The position numbers and the translations under genes are program-made. Positions 63,878 through 64,000 of a DNA stretch of 64,000 nt are shown piece by piece (within the stretch, counting starts at the first letter, position 1; the number at the start of each line of letters is the position of its first letter). Source of the stretch: an uncultured Bacillota bacterium. Lineage in GTDB: Bacteria > Bacillota_I > Bacilli_A > RFN20 > CAG-826. The notes beneath the pieces are model-generated. The model was not told the origin of the DNA and searched no databases. It was given only the letters and a program-made list of their open reading frames with translations. The stretch lies in contig CASFVT010000007.1 of the NCBI GenBank assembly GCA_949298195.1, positions 116,477 to 180,476 of the forward strand. Reading direction: 5' to 3'.

Positions 63878-63941
63878 GCGAACGTGTTGTAGTTTCCCGG
63901 GCTCGATTGCCCCGGAAATCACAACAAGAACCGTTCTCCAT

Positions 63942-63966
63942 GGGCCTCCTCGGCGAGGCCCTTTTT
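63942..63966 (+). terminator. terminator of the rpsF-ssb-rpsR operon
   Basis: GGGCCTC-CTCGGC-GAGGCCC followed by TTTTT. The last 34 bases of the window hold nothing recognisable. Confidence 0.88.
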
Positions 63967-64000
63967 GATGCCTCTGCAATTTGCTTGTCTAGGTCAGGAA

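Noticed and set aside
1..64000. Integrated phage, insertion sequence or tRNA genes
   Set aside because: No transposase, integrase, terminal repeats or tRNA cloverleaf were seen in any gap; the only accessory-looking patch is about 39120-40820.

Overview
The window reads as the replication-origin region of a moderately GC-rich (roughly 55-60 percent by eye) Gram-positive-type bacterium, most likely in class Bacilli near the Erysipelotrichales/RF39/Mollicutes-related lineages. Reasons: the Bacillus-type orders rpmH-rnpA-yidC-jag-mnmE, dnaA-dnaN-yaaA-recF-gyrB-gyrA, tatD-rnmV-ksgA-ispE-glmU, pth-mfd-rqcP-tilS-ftsH-dus-lysS and rpsF-ssb-rpsR; the small SRP RNA beside tadA; AGGAGG ribosome sites; and a YidC carrying a lipobox. 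The lineage is inferred; no 16S gene is present.

Layout. oriC lies at about 28746-29243 between dnaA (minus) and rpmH (plus). Most genes left of it are on the minus strand and most to the right on the plus strand, so they point away from the origin. Left arm, from the origin outwards: dnaA, dnaN, the yaaA-recF-gyrB-gyrA-glycosyltransferase-serS operon, a large non-coding RNA on the plus strand (about 16722-17733), SRP RNA, an overlapping chain tadA-ABC transporter-P-type ATPase-psuG-TetR, an M50-like membrane protein, the tldD-tldE pair (plus strand), a four-gene operon with a metallo-beta-lactamase-fold protein, rpmE, and the 5' part of metG cut by the window edge. Right arm: rpmH-rnpA-yidC-jag, a DUF2188-like membrane protein, mnmE-tatD-rnmV-ksgA, ispE, glmU, a small accessory patch (repeat protein, orphan RelB/DinJ-like protein, macrodomain protein, small coiled coil, acetyltransferase), ppdK, a glycerophosphodiester phosphodiesterase, a FGGY kinase, a TetR regulator, flavodoxin-pth-mfd, rqcP-tilS, ftsH, dus, a MarR regulator with a heterodimeric ABC exporter, lysS, and rpsF-ssb-rpsR.

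Most genes are housekeeping: initiation and supercoiling (dnaA, dnaN, recF, gyrAB), RNA processing and modification (rnpA, rnmV, ksgA, mnmE, tadA, tilS, dus), translation (metG, serS, lysS, L31, L34, S6, S18, pth, rqcP), membrane biogenesis (yidC, SRP RNA, ftsH), and isoprenoid and wall precursors (ispE, glmU).

The standout is the about 1-kb RNA between the SRP RNA and serS. It has a TTGACA-N17-GATAAT promoter, a strong terminator, and five tandem units spaced 186-196 nt apart. Each unit repeats the same set of hairpins with compensatory base changes, plus a covarying loop-to-downstream pseudoknot. I do not recognise it as a known RNA family. Other points worth a second look are two parS sites at the tatD/rnmV junction, a recurrent '-10 box, six bases, ATG' leaderless-gene layout, and altered active-site motifs in TilS, GyrA, an M50-like protein and a macrodomain protein.
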